The notes under the pieces: generated by a model | The model's database searches: none | Seen by the model: the letters and a program-made list of their open reading frames with translations, nothing else | What the model was told of the DNA's origin: nothing | Translations under genes and position numbers: made by a program | In this document: positions 47,955 to 58,086 of the stretch, in pieces | Layout of the letters: each line of letters opens with the position of its first letter | Numbering within the stretch: position 1 is the first letter of the stretch | Assembly: GCA_021800535.1 (NCBI GenBank) | Contig: JAJYYV010000006.1 | Span: 1-61,687 of the forward strand | Length of the DNA stretch: 61,687 bases | Direction: 5' to 3' | From: a bacterium | Lineage (GTDB): Bacteria; Ratteibacteria; UBA8468; B48-G9; DTJG01

Positions 47955-49364
47955 ATGGAAGAAACAATAAAAGAAAATTGTGGACTTGCCGGTATTTATG
48001 GTAATGAATTAGCCGCAAAAATTCTCTATTTCTCTCTTTTTTCTTTACAGCATCGCGGACAGGAATCCGCCGGAATAATGATTTCTGACGGAAAAGAGAT
48101 TTTAATACATAGAGGAATGGGACTTGTTTCAGAGGTATTTAACTATTCTGATCTGGAAAAAATTAAAGGAAATTTTGGGATAGGGCATGTCAGATATTCA
48201 ACAACAGGCAGTTCAAACATAAAAAATATCCAGCCATTTTATATAGAATACCAGGGGAAAACTTATGGGGTTGCTCATAATGGCAATCTTGTTAATAGTC
48301 ATAGTCTTAAGTCTTATCTGGAAAACAAGGGGGCTATTTTCCAAACAACAATGGATAGTGAAATCATACTGCATCTTATTGTCAGAAGTCCGGGTGCCAG
48401 TATCAAAGAAAAAATTACACATGCCCTTAAAAAACTTAAGGGGGCATTTTCACTTCTTTTTTTTACAAATAATGAAATAATTGCTGTAAGAGATTCTTAT
48501 GGCTGGAGACCGCTTTCTATTGGGAAAATCAATAATAGTTATGTAATTGCTTCAGAAACATGTGCTTTTGACCTTATCGGAGCGCAATATATAAGGGATG
48601 TGCAACCCGGAGAAATGGTTTTATTTAACCAGAATGGAATGGAAAGTTTTTTCTGGGAGGAAACCAAATCAAAACAATACTGTATATTTGAATTTATTTA
48701 TTTTGCCAGACCTGATAGTCATATTTTTGAAGCCAGTGTTTATAATACCAGAAAGCGGCTTGGTGAAAAACTCGCAGAAGAATTTCCTTTTGATGGGGAT
48801 ATAGTCCTTCCAATTCCAGACTCTGGCAATCTTGCCGCTTTAGGGTTTTCACAAAAAAGAAATATTCCTATTGAAATAGGAATTATAAAAAATCATTATA
48901 TTGGAAGAACCTTTATTCAGCCTTCTCAAAAAATCAGGGATTTGGATGTAAAGATAAAATTAAATCCGGTTAGAGATATTATAAAAAATAAAAATATTAT
49001 AGTTATTGAAGATTCTATTGTCAGGGGAACTACATGTAAAAATCGTGTTAATGCATTAAGGCAGGCAGGAGCAAAAAAAATATATATGGGGGTTAGTTGT
49101 CCTCCTATTATTTCCCCCTGTTATTATGGAATAGATTTTCCTTCAAAAGAGGAGTTGATTGCTTCAAATAAAACCATTGAAGAAGTAAGGAGATTTTTAG
49201 GCCTTGATGGGCTTTATTACTTAAGTCTTGAAGGAATGCTTAATTCAATGTTTATTAACAAAGATAATTTTTGCACTTCATGTTTTACAGGGAAATATTT
49301 AGTAAAACCTGAAAAAAATTTTAGCAAATATCAATTGGAAAAATGCATACTAAAGGATATTTAG
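47955..49364 (+). CDS. purF: Amidophosphoribosyltransferase
   Basis: 469 residues. First step of purine synthesis (PRPP plus glutamine to phosphoribosylamine). A short propeptide precedes the nucleophile Cys9 (ENCGLAGIYG). The GATase II domain is followed by the PRTase domain with the PRPP loop VIEDSIVRGTT, and Cys residues at the C-terminus (NFCTSCF) suggest the Fe-S type. It overlaps carA by 22 bases. Purine (purF, guaA) and carbamoyl phosphate genes form one tightly packed run. Confidence 0.96.
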   Translation: MEETIKENCGLAGIYGNELAAKILYFSLFSLQHRGQESAGIMISDGKEILIHRGMGLVSEVFNYSDLEKIKGNFGIGHVRYSTTGSSNIKNIQPFYIEYQGKTYGVAHNGNLVNSHSLKSYLENKGAIFQTTMDSEIILHLIVRSPGASIKEKITHALKKLKGAFSLLFFTNNEIIAVRDSYGWRPLSIGKINNSYVIASETCAFDLIGAQYIRDVQPGEMVLFNQNGMESFFWEETKSKQYCIFEFIYFARPDSHIFEASVYNTRKRLGEKLAEEFPFDGDIVLPIPDSGNLAALGFSQKRNIPIEIGIIKNHYIGRTFIQPSQKIRDLDVKIKLNPVRDIIKNKNIIVIEDSIVRGTTCKNRVNALRQAGAKKIYMGVSCPPIISPCYYGIDFPSKEELIASNKTIEEVRRFLGLDGLYYLSLEGMLNSMFINKDNFCTSCFTGKYLVKPEKNFSKYQLEKCILKDI

Positions 49365-50437
49365 TATTAGAAAATGGACAGATATTTTCCGGGAATATTT
49401 TCGGAGCACATAAAAAAACTTTCGGTGAATTAATTTTTAATACAAGCATGACTGGTTATCAGGAAATCACTTATGACCCTTCATATAAAGGACAGATTGT
49501 TGTTATGACATATCCTTTAATAGGAAACTATGGAACAAATAAAGAAGATGTGGAATCTTATAAAATCCATTTAGAGGGTTTTGTTGTTAAAGAATTAAGT
49601 AAAAATCCAAGTAATTGGCAGGCAGATATAAGTTTGGAAGAACTTTTTAAAAAAAATAATGTTACAGGAATTGAAAATATAGACACCAGAAAACTCACCC
49701 TTATTTTACGGGAACAGGGGGCATTAAAAGCAGGTATTTTCCCTGCAGATGAAAATAATTTTAAAAATATGATTCAGGAAACTATAAATTCCCCTTCTAT
49801 TGTTGGGAAAGATATAGTAAAAAAGGTTATAAAAAAAGAACCCTATTGGTGGAGTAAAACAGGTAAATATAAGGTTTTGGTTATTGACTGCGGAGTTAAA
49901 TATAATATATTACAACTTCTTGCCAAACAAAATTTTGCTGTCAGGGTTATTCCTGCAGACTATCCTTACCAGGAGATTATAAAAGAAAAACCGGATGGGA
50001 TTCTTATATCTAATGGCCCGGGAGACCCTCAGCCTCTTGATTATCTTGTTCAAACATTATCAAATCTTATAGAAAGATATCCTGTTTTTGGAATTTGTCT
50101 TGGACAGCAAATACTTGGTATGGTTTTTGGAGGGAAAATATATAAACTTAAATTTGGACATCATGGAGCAAATCATCCAACAAAAACATTGAAAACAGGG
50201 AAAATTGATATAACTGTTCAAAACCATGGATTTTGTGTTGATATTAATAGTCTAAAAGACCCCAATTGTGAAATTACTCATATAAACTTAAATGATGGAA
50301 CCATGGAAGGATTTAGGCATAAAAAATATCCTGCTTTTTCTGTTCAGTTTCATCCTGAAGCCTCTCCAGGTCCGCATGATGCCAATTATATTTTTAATGA
50401 ATTTTGGACAATGATATGCCAAAAAGAAAAGACATAA
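49343..50437 (+). CDS. carA: Carbamoyl-phosphate synthase small (glutaminase) subunit
   Basis: 364 residues. The N-terminal CPSase domain (about 1-140: [24 protein letters not shown]) is followed by a class I glutaminase domain with the catalytic Cys in FGICLGQQ and the His in [12 protein letters not shown]. It supplies ammonia to CarB for pyrimidine and arginine synthesis. It starts inside purF and its end overlaps carB by 22 bases. Confidence 0.97.
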   Translation: MHTKGYLVLENGQIFSGNIFGAHKKTFGELIFNTSMTGYQEITYDPSYKGQIVVMTYPLIGNYGTNKEDVESYKIHLEGFVVKELSKNPSNWQADISLEELFKKNNVTGIENIDTRKLTLILREQGALKAGIFPADENNFKNMIQETINSPSIVGKDIVKKVIKKEPYWWSKTGKYKVLVIDCGVKYNILQLLAKQNFAVRVIPADYPYQEIIKEKPDGILISNGPGDPQPLDYLVQTLSNLIERYPVFGICLGQQILGMVFGGKIYKLKFGHHGANHPTKTLKTGKIDITVQNHGFCVDINSLKDPNCEITHINLNDGTMEGFRHKKYPAFSVQFHPEASPGPHDANYIFNEFWTMICQKEKT

Positions 50438-52068
50438 ACAGGATATTACTTATTGGTTCAGGTCCTATAATTATAGGACAGGCATGTGAATTTGATTATT
50501 CAGGTTCACAGGCATGTAAAGCTTTGCGGGAAGAAGGTTATAAAGTAATCTTGATAAATAGCAATCCTGCTACAATTATGACTGACCCTGAAATGGCAGA
50601 TATTACATATATTGAACCTCTTATACCTGAAGTTGTTGCAGGAATAATCAAAAAAGAAAAACCAGATGCTTTATTACCTACAATGGGTGGCCAGACCGCT
50701 CTTAATCTCACTGTTAAATTATCCCAGATGGGTGTTTTAACAAAATATAAGGTACATCTGATTGGAGCAAATATTAATGCAATAAAAAAAGCTGAAGACA
50801 GGCAGCTTTTTAAATCTGCAATGATAGATATAGGTCTTAATGTTCCTAAAAGCGGGGTTGCCTATACATTAGAAGAAAGCTTAAAAATATCTTCAGAAAT
50901 AGGGTTTCCTATTATATTAAGACCCAGTTTTACACTTGGTGGAACAGGCGGAGCTATTGTTTATAATATAGATGAATTAAAAGAATCTATTTCCAAAGCT
51001 TTTGATTTAAGTCTTAATCATGAAATTCTTCTTGAACAGTCTGTTATTGGCTGGAAAGAATTTGAACTTGAGGTAATGAGAGATAAAAAAGATAATGTTG
51101 TTATTATCTGTTCAATAGAAAATTTTGACCCTATGGGAATTCATACAGGGGATAGTATTACTGTGGCGCCTGCCCAGACATTAACGGATAAAGAATATCA
51201 AAATATGCGTGATGCCGCAATAAAAATAATACGGGAGGTGGGGGTTGAAACAGGAGGGTCCAACATTCAGTTTGCAATTAATCCCCAAAATGGAGAAATG
51301 GTTGTTATTGAAATGAATCCTCGTGTTTCCAGAAGTTCTGCTCTTGCTTCCAAAGCCACAGGATTTCCAATAGCAAAGATTGCAGCAAAACTTGCTATTG
51401 GATATACTCTTGATGAGATACCCAATGATATAACTAAAAAAACTCCTGCATGTTTTGAACCAACAATTGACTATTGCGTTGTAAAAATTCCAAAATTTAA
51501 TTTTGAAAAATTTCCAAAATCCAAACCATGTCTTAATACTTCTATGAAATCTGTCGGAGAAATAATGTCAATAGGAAGAACTTTTAAAGAGGCATTACAG
51601 AAAGGAATTCGTTCTCTTGAATCGGGATATTGCGGTTTGGAAGAAAAAAAATTAAATATGGAATTAGAATCAGGGCTAAAAAATCCTATACCAGAAAGAC
51701 TGTTTTATATCAGAGAGGCTTTTAAGAAGGGTTACAGCATAAATAAAATTTATCAGATTACATTTATTGACCCATGGTTTCTTTATAATCTGAAAGAAAT
51801 TTTTGATACAGAGATAGAAATTCAGAAGTATAAAAATTCAGAAATTCCTATGGAATTATTTAAAAAAGCCAAAGAATATGGTTTTTCAGATAAGCACATT
51901 GCAAAAATTTTAGGGCAAAAAGAAGAAAATATATATAATCTAAGAAAAAAATATAATATTAAAGTGGAATATAAAATGGTTGATACATGTGCAGGAGAGT
52001 TTGAAGCTCAAACTCCATATTACTATTCTACCTATGAACAGAATTCTATTATAGAGGAGACAAAATGA
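50416..52068 (+). CDS. carB: Carbamoyl-phosphate synthase large subunit, N-terminal half only
   Basis: 550 residues from ATG 50416 (MPKRKDINR), against about 1070 in the single-chain enzyme. It contains the first ATP-grasp module (carboxyphosphate synthesis: [53 protein letters not shown]) and the oligomerisation helix region (up to ~550). The frame ends after [19 protein letters not shown], which in full-length CarB leads into the second module. The C-terminal half with the second ATP-grasp and MGS domains must be a separate gene elsewhere. guaA follows with an ATGA overlap. Confidence 0.93.
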   Translation: MPKRKDINRILLIGSGPIIIGQACEFDYSGSQACKALREEGYKVILINSNPATIMTDPEMADITYIEPLIPEVVAGIIKKEKPDALLPTMGGQTALNLTVKLSQMGVLTKYKVHLIGANINAIKKAEDRQLFKSAMIDIGLNVPKSGVAYTLEESLKISSEIGFPIILRPSFTLGGTGGAIVYNIDELKESISKAFDLSLNHEILLEQSVIGWKEFELEVMRDKKDNVVIICSIENFDPMGIHTGDSITVAPAQTLTDKEYQNMRDAAIKIIREVGVETGGSNIQFAINPQNGEMVVIEMNPRVSRSSALASKATGFPIAKIAAKLAIGYTLDEIPNDITKKTPACFEPTIDYCVVKIPKFNFEKFPKSKPCLNTSMKSVGEIMSIGRTFKEALQKGIRSLESGYCGLEEKKLNMELESGLKNPIPERLFYIREAFKKGYSINKIYQITFIDPWFLYNLKEIFDTEIEIQKYKNSEIPMELFKKAKEYGFSDKHIAKILGQKEENIYNLRKKYNIKVEYKMVDTCAGEFEAQTPYYYSTYEQNSIIEETK

Positions 52069-53582
52069 TTGCAGTATTAGATTTTGGTTCACAGTATACT
52101 CAACTTATTGTAAGAAGAATAAGGGAGTTAAAAATCTATTGTGAAATATTCCCTTATAATGTTTCAGAGGAAATATTAAAAGAAAAAGGTATAAAAGTAA
52201 TTATTCTTTCCGGAGGTCCGGGTTCAGCCAATGAACAAAAATCATATCTGCCTGATAAAAGAATTTTTGAGGGGGATTATTTAATTTTGGGAATATGCTA
52301 TGGTATGCAGATTATGGGGAAAATTTTTGGTTCAAATATTATAAAAGGAAATATCAGGGAATATGGAAAGACAACATTTTATCCTGAGAAAGATGTTTTA
52401 TTTGATGGTATTAAATACCCTGGAACTGTCTGGATGAGCCACTATGATATTGTGGAAAATGTTCCTGAAGGTTTTTATTCCATTGGAAAAACAGATACCT
52501 GTCCAATAGCGGCATTTAAGAATACCAGAGGGACATTCTATGGGCTACAATTTCATCCTGAAGTGGTGCATACACAGGATGGTAAAAAAATTCTTGAAAA
52601 TTTTCTTTATAATATTGCAAAGATAAAACCTGACTGGAATTCATCCTCAATGGTTGATTCTGCCATAAAAGAAATAAAAGAAAAAGTAGGTTCAAGCAAG
52701 GTGATATGTGCTCTAAGTGGAGGGGTTGATTCTTCAACACTTTCCATGCTTGTGCATAAAGCTGTAGGAGAAAATGCTCTTTCAGTGTTTGTGGATAATG
52801 GACTGTTAAGAAAAAATGAAGCAAAGGAAATTGTAGAAAAATTTTCTCCGATGTTAAATATGAGATATATAGAGGCAGGCGATATTTTCCTTTCAAATCT
52901 TAAAGGGATAACAGACCCTGAAGAAAAAAGAAAAATAATAGGAAAAACATTCATAAAAATTTTTGAAAAGCAGGCAGAAAATTTTGGGGCAAGATTTCTT
53001 GCCCAGGGTACATTATATCCTGACCTTATTGAAAGTATTTCCGCTTTTGGAGGTCCTACCGCTAAAATTAAAACTCACCATAATGTTGGTGGTCTTCCTG
53101 AAAAAATGAATCTTAATTTAGTGGAACCATTTAAATATCTATTTAAAGATGAAATCAGGATGATAGCAAAAGAAATAAATCTTCCCAAAGAAATAACAGA
53201 AAGACATCCTTTCCCCGGTCCAGGACTTGCTATAAGAATTATTGGTGAAATAGATGAGGAAAAGCTTGAAATTTTAAGAGACTCCGATGCTATATTTATT
53301 GAGGAAATTAAAAAAGAAAAGATTTACAATGAAATCTGGCAGGCATTTGCAGTTCTTCTTCCCATAAAAACTGTTGGAATAATGGGAGATATGAGGACAT
53401 ATCAATATGTTATTGCTTTAAGGGCTGTAAAAAGTGTTGATGGTATGACTGCAGATTGGTATAAAATTCCACAAAATATTTTAGATAATATTTCAAACAG
53501 AATAGTCAATGAAGTAAAAAAAGTCAATAGAGTTGTTTATGATATAACATCAAAGCCCCCGGCAACAATTGAATGGGAATAA
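52065..53582 (+). CDS. guaA: GMP synthase (glutamine-hydrolysing)
   Basis: 505 residues. The class I glutaminase domain has Cys78 in GICYGMQ and a His/Glu pair in QFHPEVVHT. The ATP-pyrophosphatase domain has the P-loop SGGVDSS near residue 218, and the C-terminal dimerisation domain ends KPPATIEWE. It converts XMP to GMP. Last gene of the run; its ATG overlaps the carB stop. Confidence 0.97.
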   Translation: MIAVLDFGSQYTQLIVRRIRELKIYCEIFPYNVSEEILKEKGIKVIILSGGPGSANEQKSYLPDKRIFEGDYLILGICYGMQIMGKIFGSNIIKGNIREYGKTTFYPEKDVLFDGIKYPGTVWMSHYDIVENVPEGFYSIGKTDTCPIAAFKNTRGTFYGLQFHPEVVHTQDGKKILENFLYNIAKIKPDWNSSSMVDSAIKEIKEKVGSSKVICALSGGVDSSTLSMLVHKAVGENALSVFVDNGLLRKNEAKEIVEKFSPMLNMRYIEAGDIFLSNLKGITDPEEKRKIIGKTFIKIFEKQAENFGARFLAQGTLYPDLIESISAFGGPTAKIKTHHNVGGLPEKMNLNLVEPFKYLFKDEIRMIAKEINLPKEITERHPFPGPGLAIRIIGEIDEEKLEILRDSDAIFIEEIKKEKIYNEIWQAFAVLLPIKTVGIMGDMRTYQYVIALRAVKSVDGMTADWYKIPQNILDNISNRIVNEVKKVNRVVYDITSKPPATIEWE

Positions 53583-53635
53583 CAATTTTATTGAAAATCT
53601 TTCTCTTTCTTTCCAAAATATAATTTTTATGCTAT

Positions 53636-53641
53636 TATAAT
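53636..53641 (+). promoter_or_regulatory. -10 box of the 6S RNA
   Basis: TATAAT at 53636-53641. The predicted transcription start, 53646-53648, coincides with the first paired base of the 6S closing stem. No clear -35 is seen. Confidence 0.55.
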
Positions 53642-53643
53642 AT

Positions 53644-53812
53644 GGCCTATCCCGTATAGTATAGAGCGATGATTCTTGAGCCAACACCTACAATAAGGGA
53701 GTCAACTCTGAATACAGGGCGCCGTCTGGAAACAGACAGCAAACTTATTCAGGACGACACCCACTTATTTAAAGGGTCTCAAAGAATGCGTATCTTACGG
53801 CGGGATGGGTTA
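53644..53812 (+). ncRNA. ssrS: 6S RNA (SsrS) candidate
   Basis: About 169 bases with the 6S layout. Outer closing stem: CCTATCCCG (53646-53654) with CGGGATGGG (53801-53809). Inner stem: GATTCTTGAG (53671-53680) with CTCAAAGAAT (53778-53787). Terminal arm: TGAATA (53709-53714) with TATTCA (53746-53751), capped by GTCTG-GAAA-CAGAC (53724-53737). Between inner stem and arm both strands are largely unpaired, forming the promoter-mimicking bubble. The GACGACACC near 53753 and CGGCGGGAT near 53799 match conserved 6S positions. It would bind RNA polymerase holoenzyme in slow growth. Confidence 0.8.
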
Positions 53813-53819
53813 TTTCTTA

Positions 53820-53902
53820 GGGTAGGTTGCCGAGTGGACAATGGCAGCAGACTGTAAATCTGCCGGCTTACGCCTTCGGAGGTTCGAATCCTCCCCTGCC
53901 CA
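53820..53902 (+). tRNA. tRNA-Tyr (GTA)
   Basis: Seven-pair acceptor stem GGGTAGG/CCTGCCC, anticodon GTA in CTGTAAATC, a class II long variable arm (CGGCTTACGCCTTC) and T arm GGAGG-TTCGAATC-CTCC. CCA is not encoded. It lies 8 bases after the 6S RNA, so both may come from one transcript. A T-run follows at 53904-53909. Confidence 0.95.
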
Positions 53903-54078
53903 ATTTTTTCAACTTCTTTGAAAGGGAGATTCGAAGAGAGCGAAGTAAGGAATTGCGAGCGGGCGTAGCAATTCCAGCGAGTGGCCGACCCCGAGCGTAG
54001 TGAGAGCGAGGGGCGCCGAATCCTCCCCTGCCCAATTTTTTCAACTTCTTTGAAGGGAAGATTCGAAGAGAGCGAAGT
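53885..54078 (+). repeat. Duplicated tRNA-Tyr 3' end with flank (two 62-bp direct repeats)
   Basis: 53885-53946 and 54017-54078 are two 62-bp copies with about two mismatches, each holding the last 18 bases of the tRNA plus 44 bases of downstream DNA. Between them lies a G+C-richer segment with an inverted repeat, GGAATTGC (53949-53956) and GCAATTCC (53968-53975). Confidence 0.85.
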
Positions 54079-54101
54079 TAAAAGGATAATATAATTTTCA
54101 T

Positions 54102-54172
54102 GCGGGGTTAGTTTAGTGGTAAAACATCAGCCTTCCAAGCTGATTATACGGGTCCGATTCCCGTACCCCGCT
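54102..54172 (+). tRNA. tRNA-Gly (TCC)
   Basis: Acceptor stem GCGGGGT/ACCCCGC, anticodon arm TCAGC-CTTCCAA-GCTGA giving anticodon TCC, T arm with GGTCCGATTCCC. 71 bases without encoded CCA. Confidence 0.95.
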
Positions 54173-54236
54173 TTGCAATCTTCTTATATCTCTTTTACCC
54201 TAAATATATAAATGCACCTATCAATAACCGATGAAC

Positions 54237-54264
54237 TTGACAAATTTTACTTATACATTAAAAT
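54237..54264 (+). promoter_or_regulatory. Sigma-70-type promoter of the broken DUF4143 gene
   Basis: TTGACA (54237-54242), a 16-base spacer, TAAAAT (54259-54264), then ATG at 54272. As at 5643-5678, the start codon falls at the expected transcription start, with no ribosome site. Confidence 0.65.
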
Positions 54265-54271
54265 AGTCAAT

Positions 54272-54700
54272 ATGATAAAAAGAATCATAGAAAATATATG
54301 TTTTAATCCATCCTTTGGAAGACAGATGCGATTTATTTCCGGTCCAAGACAAAGTGGGAAAACTACCTTGTCAAAGATGTTTCTTGCAAAAGAAAAATGT
54401 AGCAGTCTTTATTATAATTGGGACGTGAGAGAAATAAGAAATAGATACAGGGAAAATTCAATCTTTTTTTTGTTCGTTCCAGAGATGGTAAAGAAACGGA
54501 TTTTCTTATCGTCAAAGATGAAAAACCATGGCTTTTGTTGGAAGCAAAAGAAAGTAATATAAAAATAGAATCTTCTCACTATTATCACTCGGCTATGTTA
54601 GGGAACATTCCTTTTGTTCAGATAGTAAAAGAATCTGGAATTGCCATTAAAGAAAGAAAAAATTTCTATTGTATTTCAGCATCAAGATTTTTTGGATAGA
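54272..54700 (+). pseudogene. DUF4143 AAA ATPase, internally deleted
   Basis: The first ~60 codons from ATG 54272 carry the N-terminus with Walker A GPRQSGKTT. After about 54455 the phase changes and the C-terminal core appears in another frame: VRSRDGKETDFLIVKDEKPW then LLLEAKESN, ending SASRFFG and a stop at 54698-54700. About 250 residues are missing from the middle. A relative of the intact gene at 5678, not a copy of it. Confidence 0.8.
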
Positions 54701-54707
54701 ATTATTA

Positions 54708-55964
54708 TTAATCTTGTCCCACTATTTCTTTTACAATTTTTGCCCATTCCCATAATCGTTGCGGCTGATGATGAACTGTATTAATATCTTCCATTATTAT
54801 TTCACAGATACATCCGCTTTTTGTTATTTTTTCTATCGTTGCTGATAAGTCTTTTTTAATAGACTCAATATCCCATTGGTCTTTTGCTAAAATAGCAGAG
54901 TTTGGTTTATAAGAAAACACATAATCTGTACCTATTTTTTCTATAGACTTTTCAATATCCGCTCTTGGACTTACTGAAATCTTTTTTAAATTTTTTATAT
55001 TCTTTAAAATCTCAATTTTATTATGGAGTGGTTCCCTGTATCCATAATAGGTAAGTCCAAATTTTTCAAGCCATTTTTTTTCATATTGTAAAGCAAATTC
55101 TTCATGCATTCTTGGAGAAACTTCAGAAAAGATTGGAGAAGCAGCACTTGCCCATTGGTCAATCGGTCTTATATGGTTTGGATTAAAATCCTTTTGAGGA
55201 AGCAGGTCTGTATATCCTGGCCCACCAGAACCAACACAGATGTTTCCATTATTCAATGAAAGAACACCAAGTTTTTCATATTGTTCTAATTGATAAAGAA
55301 ATCCGGAAGTTATCTTATCCACTATCAAATGAAGAATTTCAGGATTAAGAGCTAAATCCATGAGAGCTTCCTGTACTCCATACCAGGTGATAAGTATATC
55401 CCAGGGAGAAAAAGATTGCGCAGATATCCCTCTTTTTTCTACTTTTATAATATCTCCAAAAATTTCATTTAACATTTGAAATCTTTTTTCTGTTTCTTCC
55501 CACTCAACTGATATTTCAGGCATTTTTATTTTTTCAATATCTTTTTCTTTTTTTATCTGTTGATGAAAATGTCTTTGGGCAATTTCTTCTTTTTCATTAT
55601 CAATAATATCATCATAAACAGGTTTGATACCAAACCCTGTGTTTTTAATTACAATCGGGCAATAAACAATATTTTCAATGACCATATCTGCCGGCATACG
55701 TTTCCACTGATAAATCTGTGTCCGCAATTCCCAAAATTCTATATATTGTAAAAAATTATCCTCACAAGAAACTGTAAGCTCATCATTTACATTCATTTCA
55801 TTCCATGGTATTTCAGTTATATAAATAACAGGTTTTCCTTTTTTTATTTCATTTATTCTTTTCCATTCAGAAATAGTTTGTTTATGTATTGAAAATGAGG
55901 CTATTTTTGTTTTTTCTTCAGCCAATTTTCTTAAAATATCCCTATCCTTTTCTTTTATATCCAT
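54708..55964 (-). CDS. Divergent URO-D-superfamily protein
   Basis: 418 residues, longer than the usual 350. The URO-D fold is suggested by GVQEALMDLALNPEILHLIVDKI, the YYGYREPLHNKIEILKNIKNLKKISVSPRAD stretch and the terminal barrel strand CEIIMEDINTVHHQP. An extra ~80-residue N-terminal part precedes the barrel. These orphan proteins in anaerobic bacteria probably act as methyltransferases or lyases of unknown substrate. No corrinoid-protein gene is adjacent. It has a GGAG site before ATG 55964. Confidence 0.75.
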   Translation of the reverse strand: MDIKEKDRDILRKLAEEKTKIASFSIHKQTISEWKRINEIKKGKPVIYITEIPWNEMNVNDELTVSCEDNFLQYIEFWELRTQIYQWKRMPADMVIENIVYCPIVIKNTGFGIKPVYDDIIDNEKEEIAQRHFHQQIKKEKDIEKIKMPEISVEWEETEKRFQMLNEIFGDIIKVEKRGISAQSFSPWDILITWYGVQEALMDLALNPEILHLIVDKITSGFLYQLEQYEKLGVLSLNNGNICVGSGGPGYTDLLPQKDFNPNHIRPIDQWASAASPIFSEVSPRMHEEFALQYEKKWLEKFGLTYYGYREPLHNKIEILKNIKNLKKISVSPRADIEKSIEKIGTDYVFSYKPNSAILAKDQWDIESIKKDLSATIEKITKSGCICEIIMEDINTVHHQPQRLWEWAKIVKEIVGQD

Positions 55965-56341
55965 TTTTTAATCTCCTGTTTTATCTTTATTTACATGGTA
56001 AATAAAAATTCCTACCATCCTACCTGGTTTTGAAAATTTTCTTTTTTCACCAAATACATTATCATTATAGCACGATAAATTTTGCTATCAAATACAATTT
56101 TAGTTACTAAAATTCTGATAATACCAAATTATAAAAAACGGTTATTGTGGATTAAATGTAGACTATTTGCATAATTTTAAAAAATTTGTTTTTTTTGTCC
56201 TAAATCCGCCTAAAATTTGTTCAATATTTATAGACTATTATATCAATTAAGACTATAAGTTATTAAATTGGACTATAAATTATTGAAATGATATTGAATA
56301 ATATATATAATAAAAATAAGAATCCATGAAAAAGAGGAGAT
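55965..56341. other. Intergenic region with AraC-type operator copy
   Basis: 377 bases, very AT-rich. It contains the operator block at 56233-56290 and a further possible half-site GACTATTTGCATAA near 56161. The bases from 56040 to 56100 include no obvious terminator. No small gene is seen. Confidence 0.6.
56233..56290 (+). promoter_or_regulatory. Second copy of the AraC-type tandem operator
   Basis: GACTATAAGTTATTAAA (56251-56267) and GACTATAAATTATTGAA (56271-56287), again with a 20-bp period, preceded by GACTATTATATCAATTAA (56233-56250). The spacing and flanking AATGATAT match the copy at 37102-37160. It lies 52 bases ahead of a secreted-protein gene. Confidence 0.7.
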
Positions 56342-56605
56342 ATGGAGAAAAAAATAAGAATAATATATATTATATTAATGTTGTTTTTAATTTCCACGAA
56401 TTTATGTTTAGGAGCAGAACCAAACCCAATATCAATATCCACGGCATTTTATCCGACATACCATAAGGTATATGTAACAATATTTTCACCAACAGTTTTT
56501 ACAAACAAGGAAGGGATAATACAAATAAAGACCTCGGAAGGTAGTATATTAGCCCGGAAGGCATTTTATCAGAAAGAATTCAATCAGCAATCACAGTCAT
56601 TAACG
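56342..56605 (+). pseudogene. Secreted protein, truncated by an IS256-family element
   Basis: From ATG 56342 (GAGGAG upstream) the frame encodes a signal peptide (residues 1-24, ending LCLGAE) and about 64 residues of a beta-rich mature protein (STAFYPTYHKVYVTIF). At 56606 the frame runs into the IS end. The rest of the gene is not found on the far side of the IS, so it was lost. Its operator links it to the DUF4838 operon. Confidence 0.75.
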
Positions 56606-58086
56606 GGGCTTGTCAAGAATTATGTGTCTGAGACTCCTTTATTGTTTGAAAAAAACGCAAGTTAAAAAGTTGATGAATATTATATCTTTCACCGGCAATA
56701 ATTGGATTAGGATGTCGCCATTTATCATTGCGTAACCGTTCCTGCAGTAAGAACAAATCAATTTCAAGAATTTCTCGGGATTGGAAATATCCACCGTTAG
56801 TAACACGGATATCATCAATTTGGCGATTGAAATTTTCAGCAGCATTGGTAGTATAAATAAACTTACGAATTTGTTCGGGATATTTTTTATAAATAACATA
56901 GTGGTCAATTTTCTCTATAATAGGATTAATGAAAGAAGGATATTTTTTCTGAAATTCTTTGAGAAGGATAACAAATTTTTCTTTGGCGTCATCAAAACAA
57001 TCCGAGGCAGAAAGAATTAACCTAAATTTTCTGATAAAAATTGAGGCGTCGGATTTACCCATTTGTCTGCGGACATTACGAATAAGATGTACGCAGCAAA
57101 GTTGATGGTCTGATTTAGGGAATACAGCATTGACTGCATCTGTTAGCCCTGGAAAATCATCACTTATCATAATAAGGAACCGACTAAGACCACGATTAAC
57201 CAGGTCATTGAATATAATCAACCAATCAGTTTTTGTTTCACTGCCAACAATAGGGTAAAACCCGGCTATTTCTTTTTGTCCGTCTAAAGAAATCGAAAGC
57301 ACTACATAAACGACAGTTTCTTTAACTCGGGTATTTTCTTTCATACGGGTATGATAGGCATCAATAATAAGAGCAAAAGCATCTGATGATAATTGTTGAG
57401 TTTTAAAATCATTCAATCTGTCGATCAACCGTTGTTTGATAATTTGCATTTGTTCTTCGCTATATGGTAAATCAAGTCCTGCCAGAACACGTCCTATATG
57501 ATTTGGGGAACAAGAATTTTCGGCTAAAGATTCAAGCAGAGCATTGTAATCCGCAGTAGTTCGCTGATATTTATCCGGTAGAATTTTCGGTCGAAAATCA
57601 CCAGAACGTGTCCGGGGAACATCCAGCCGCAATTTACCCAATGCTGAGGCTAAGATACGGCGATAATGTCCATTACCTTTATCATCATCATTATCTTCAA
57701 GATGAATAATTCGTTCAGAATTCATTACACTCTCCAAAAATTGTTCCATAAATGTTGCCATTGCCACACGCTCTTTTCTGTCTGCATCAGGAACCCATTC
57801 ATCTAACATTTGATTGATTGCTTTTTCCTTTATACCTGCAAATATTTTCTCATCCATTTCTTTTCCTCCTTGGTTTTTGTAAATTTATTTAAAATAACAA
57901 AATTATCATTTCTTGCCAATTTTTTATTAAAATTTTCTCGTATAATCAAAATAAACCTGCTTTTTTTGTATCACTTAATATTTTATATGATAAATCTTTT
58001 TACTTTTTATAAAATTTTGCACATATAAAAAATAAAACATCAATCTTTAACTACAAATATATAGACACAACTTTTAGGATACTCCC
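56606..58086 (-). mobile_element. IS256-family insertion sequence
   Basis: About 1.48 kb. Terminal inverted repeats of 24 bp: GGGCTTGTCAAGAATTATG onward at 56606-56629 and, inverted, AGACACAACTTTTAGGATAC to 58086; about 15 of 24 match, with a common TGTGTCT inner end. The left repeat overlaps the transposase stop codon. The flanking 8 bases (CATTAACG and GGGATTTA) do not form a target-site duplication. Confidence 0.8.
56613..57857 (-). CDS. IS256-family (Mutator-type) transposase
   Basis: 414 residues, full length. The DDE acidic residues are in FALIIDAYHTR, LIMISDDFPGL and the signature YTTNAAENFNRQ. LGKLRLDVPRTRSGDF and the C-x-x-H pair in QLCCVHLIRNVRR are also family marks. A purine-rich ribosome site precedes ATG 57857. 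The gene looks intact, so the element may be active. Confidence 0.95.
   Translation of the reverse strand: MDEKIFAGIKEKAINQMLDEWVPDADRKERVAMATFMEQFLESVMNSERIIHLEDNDDDKGNGHYRRILASALGKLRLDVPRTRSGDFRPKILPDKYQRTTADYNALLESLAENSCSPNHIGRVLAGLDLPYSEEQMQIIKQRLIDRLNDFKTQQLSSDAFALIIDAYHTRMKENTRVKETVVYVVLSISLDGQKEIAGFYPIVGSETKTDWLIIFNDLVNRGLSRFLIMISDDFPGLTDAVNAVFPKSDHQLCCVHLIRNVRRQMGKSDASIFIRKFRLILSASDCFDDAKEKFVILLKEFQKKYPSFINPIIEKIDHYVIYKKYPEQIRKFIYTTNAAENFNRQIDDIRVTNGGYFQSREILEIDLFLLQERLRNDKWRHPNPIIAGERYNIHQLFNLRFFQTIKESQTHNS

Noticed and set aside
53669-53857. Open frame of 62 codons across the tRNA-Tyr upstream region
   Set aside because: It lies inside the 6S RNA fold and runs into the tRNA; no ribosome site.
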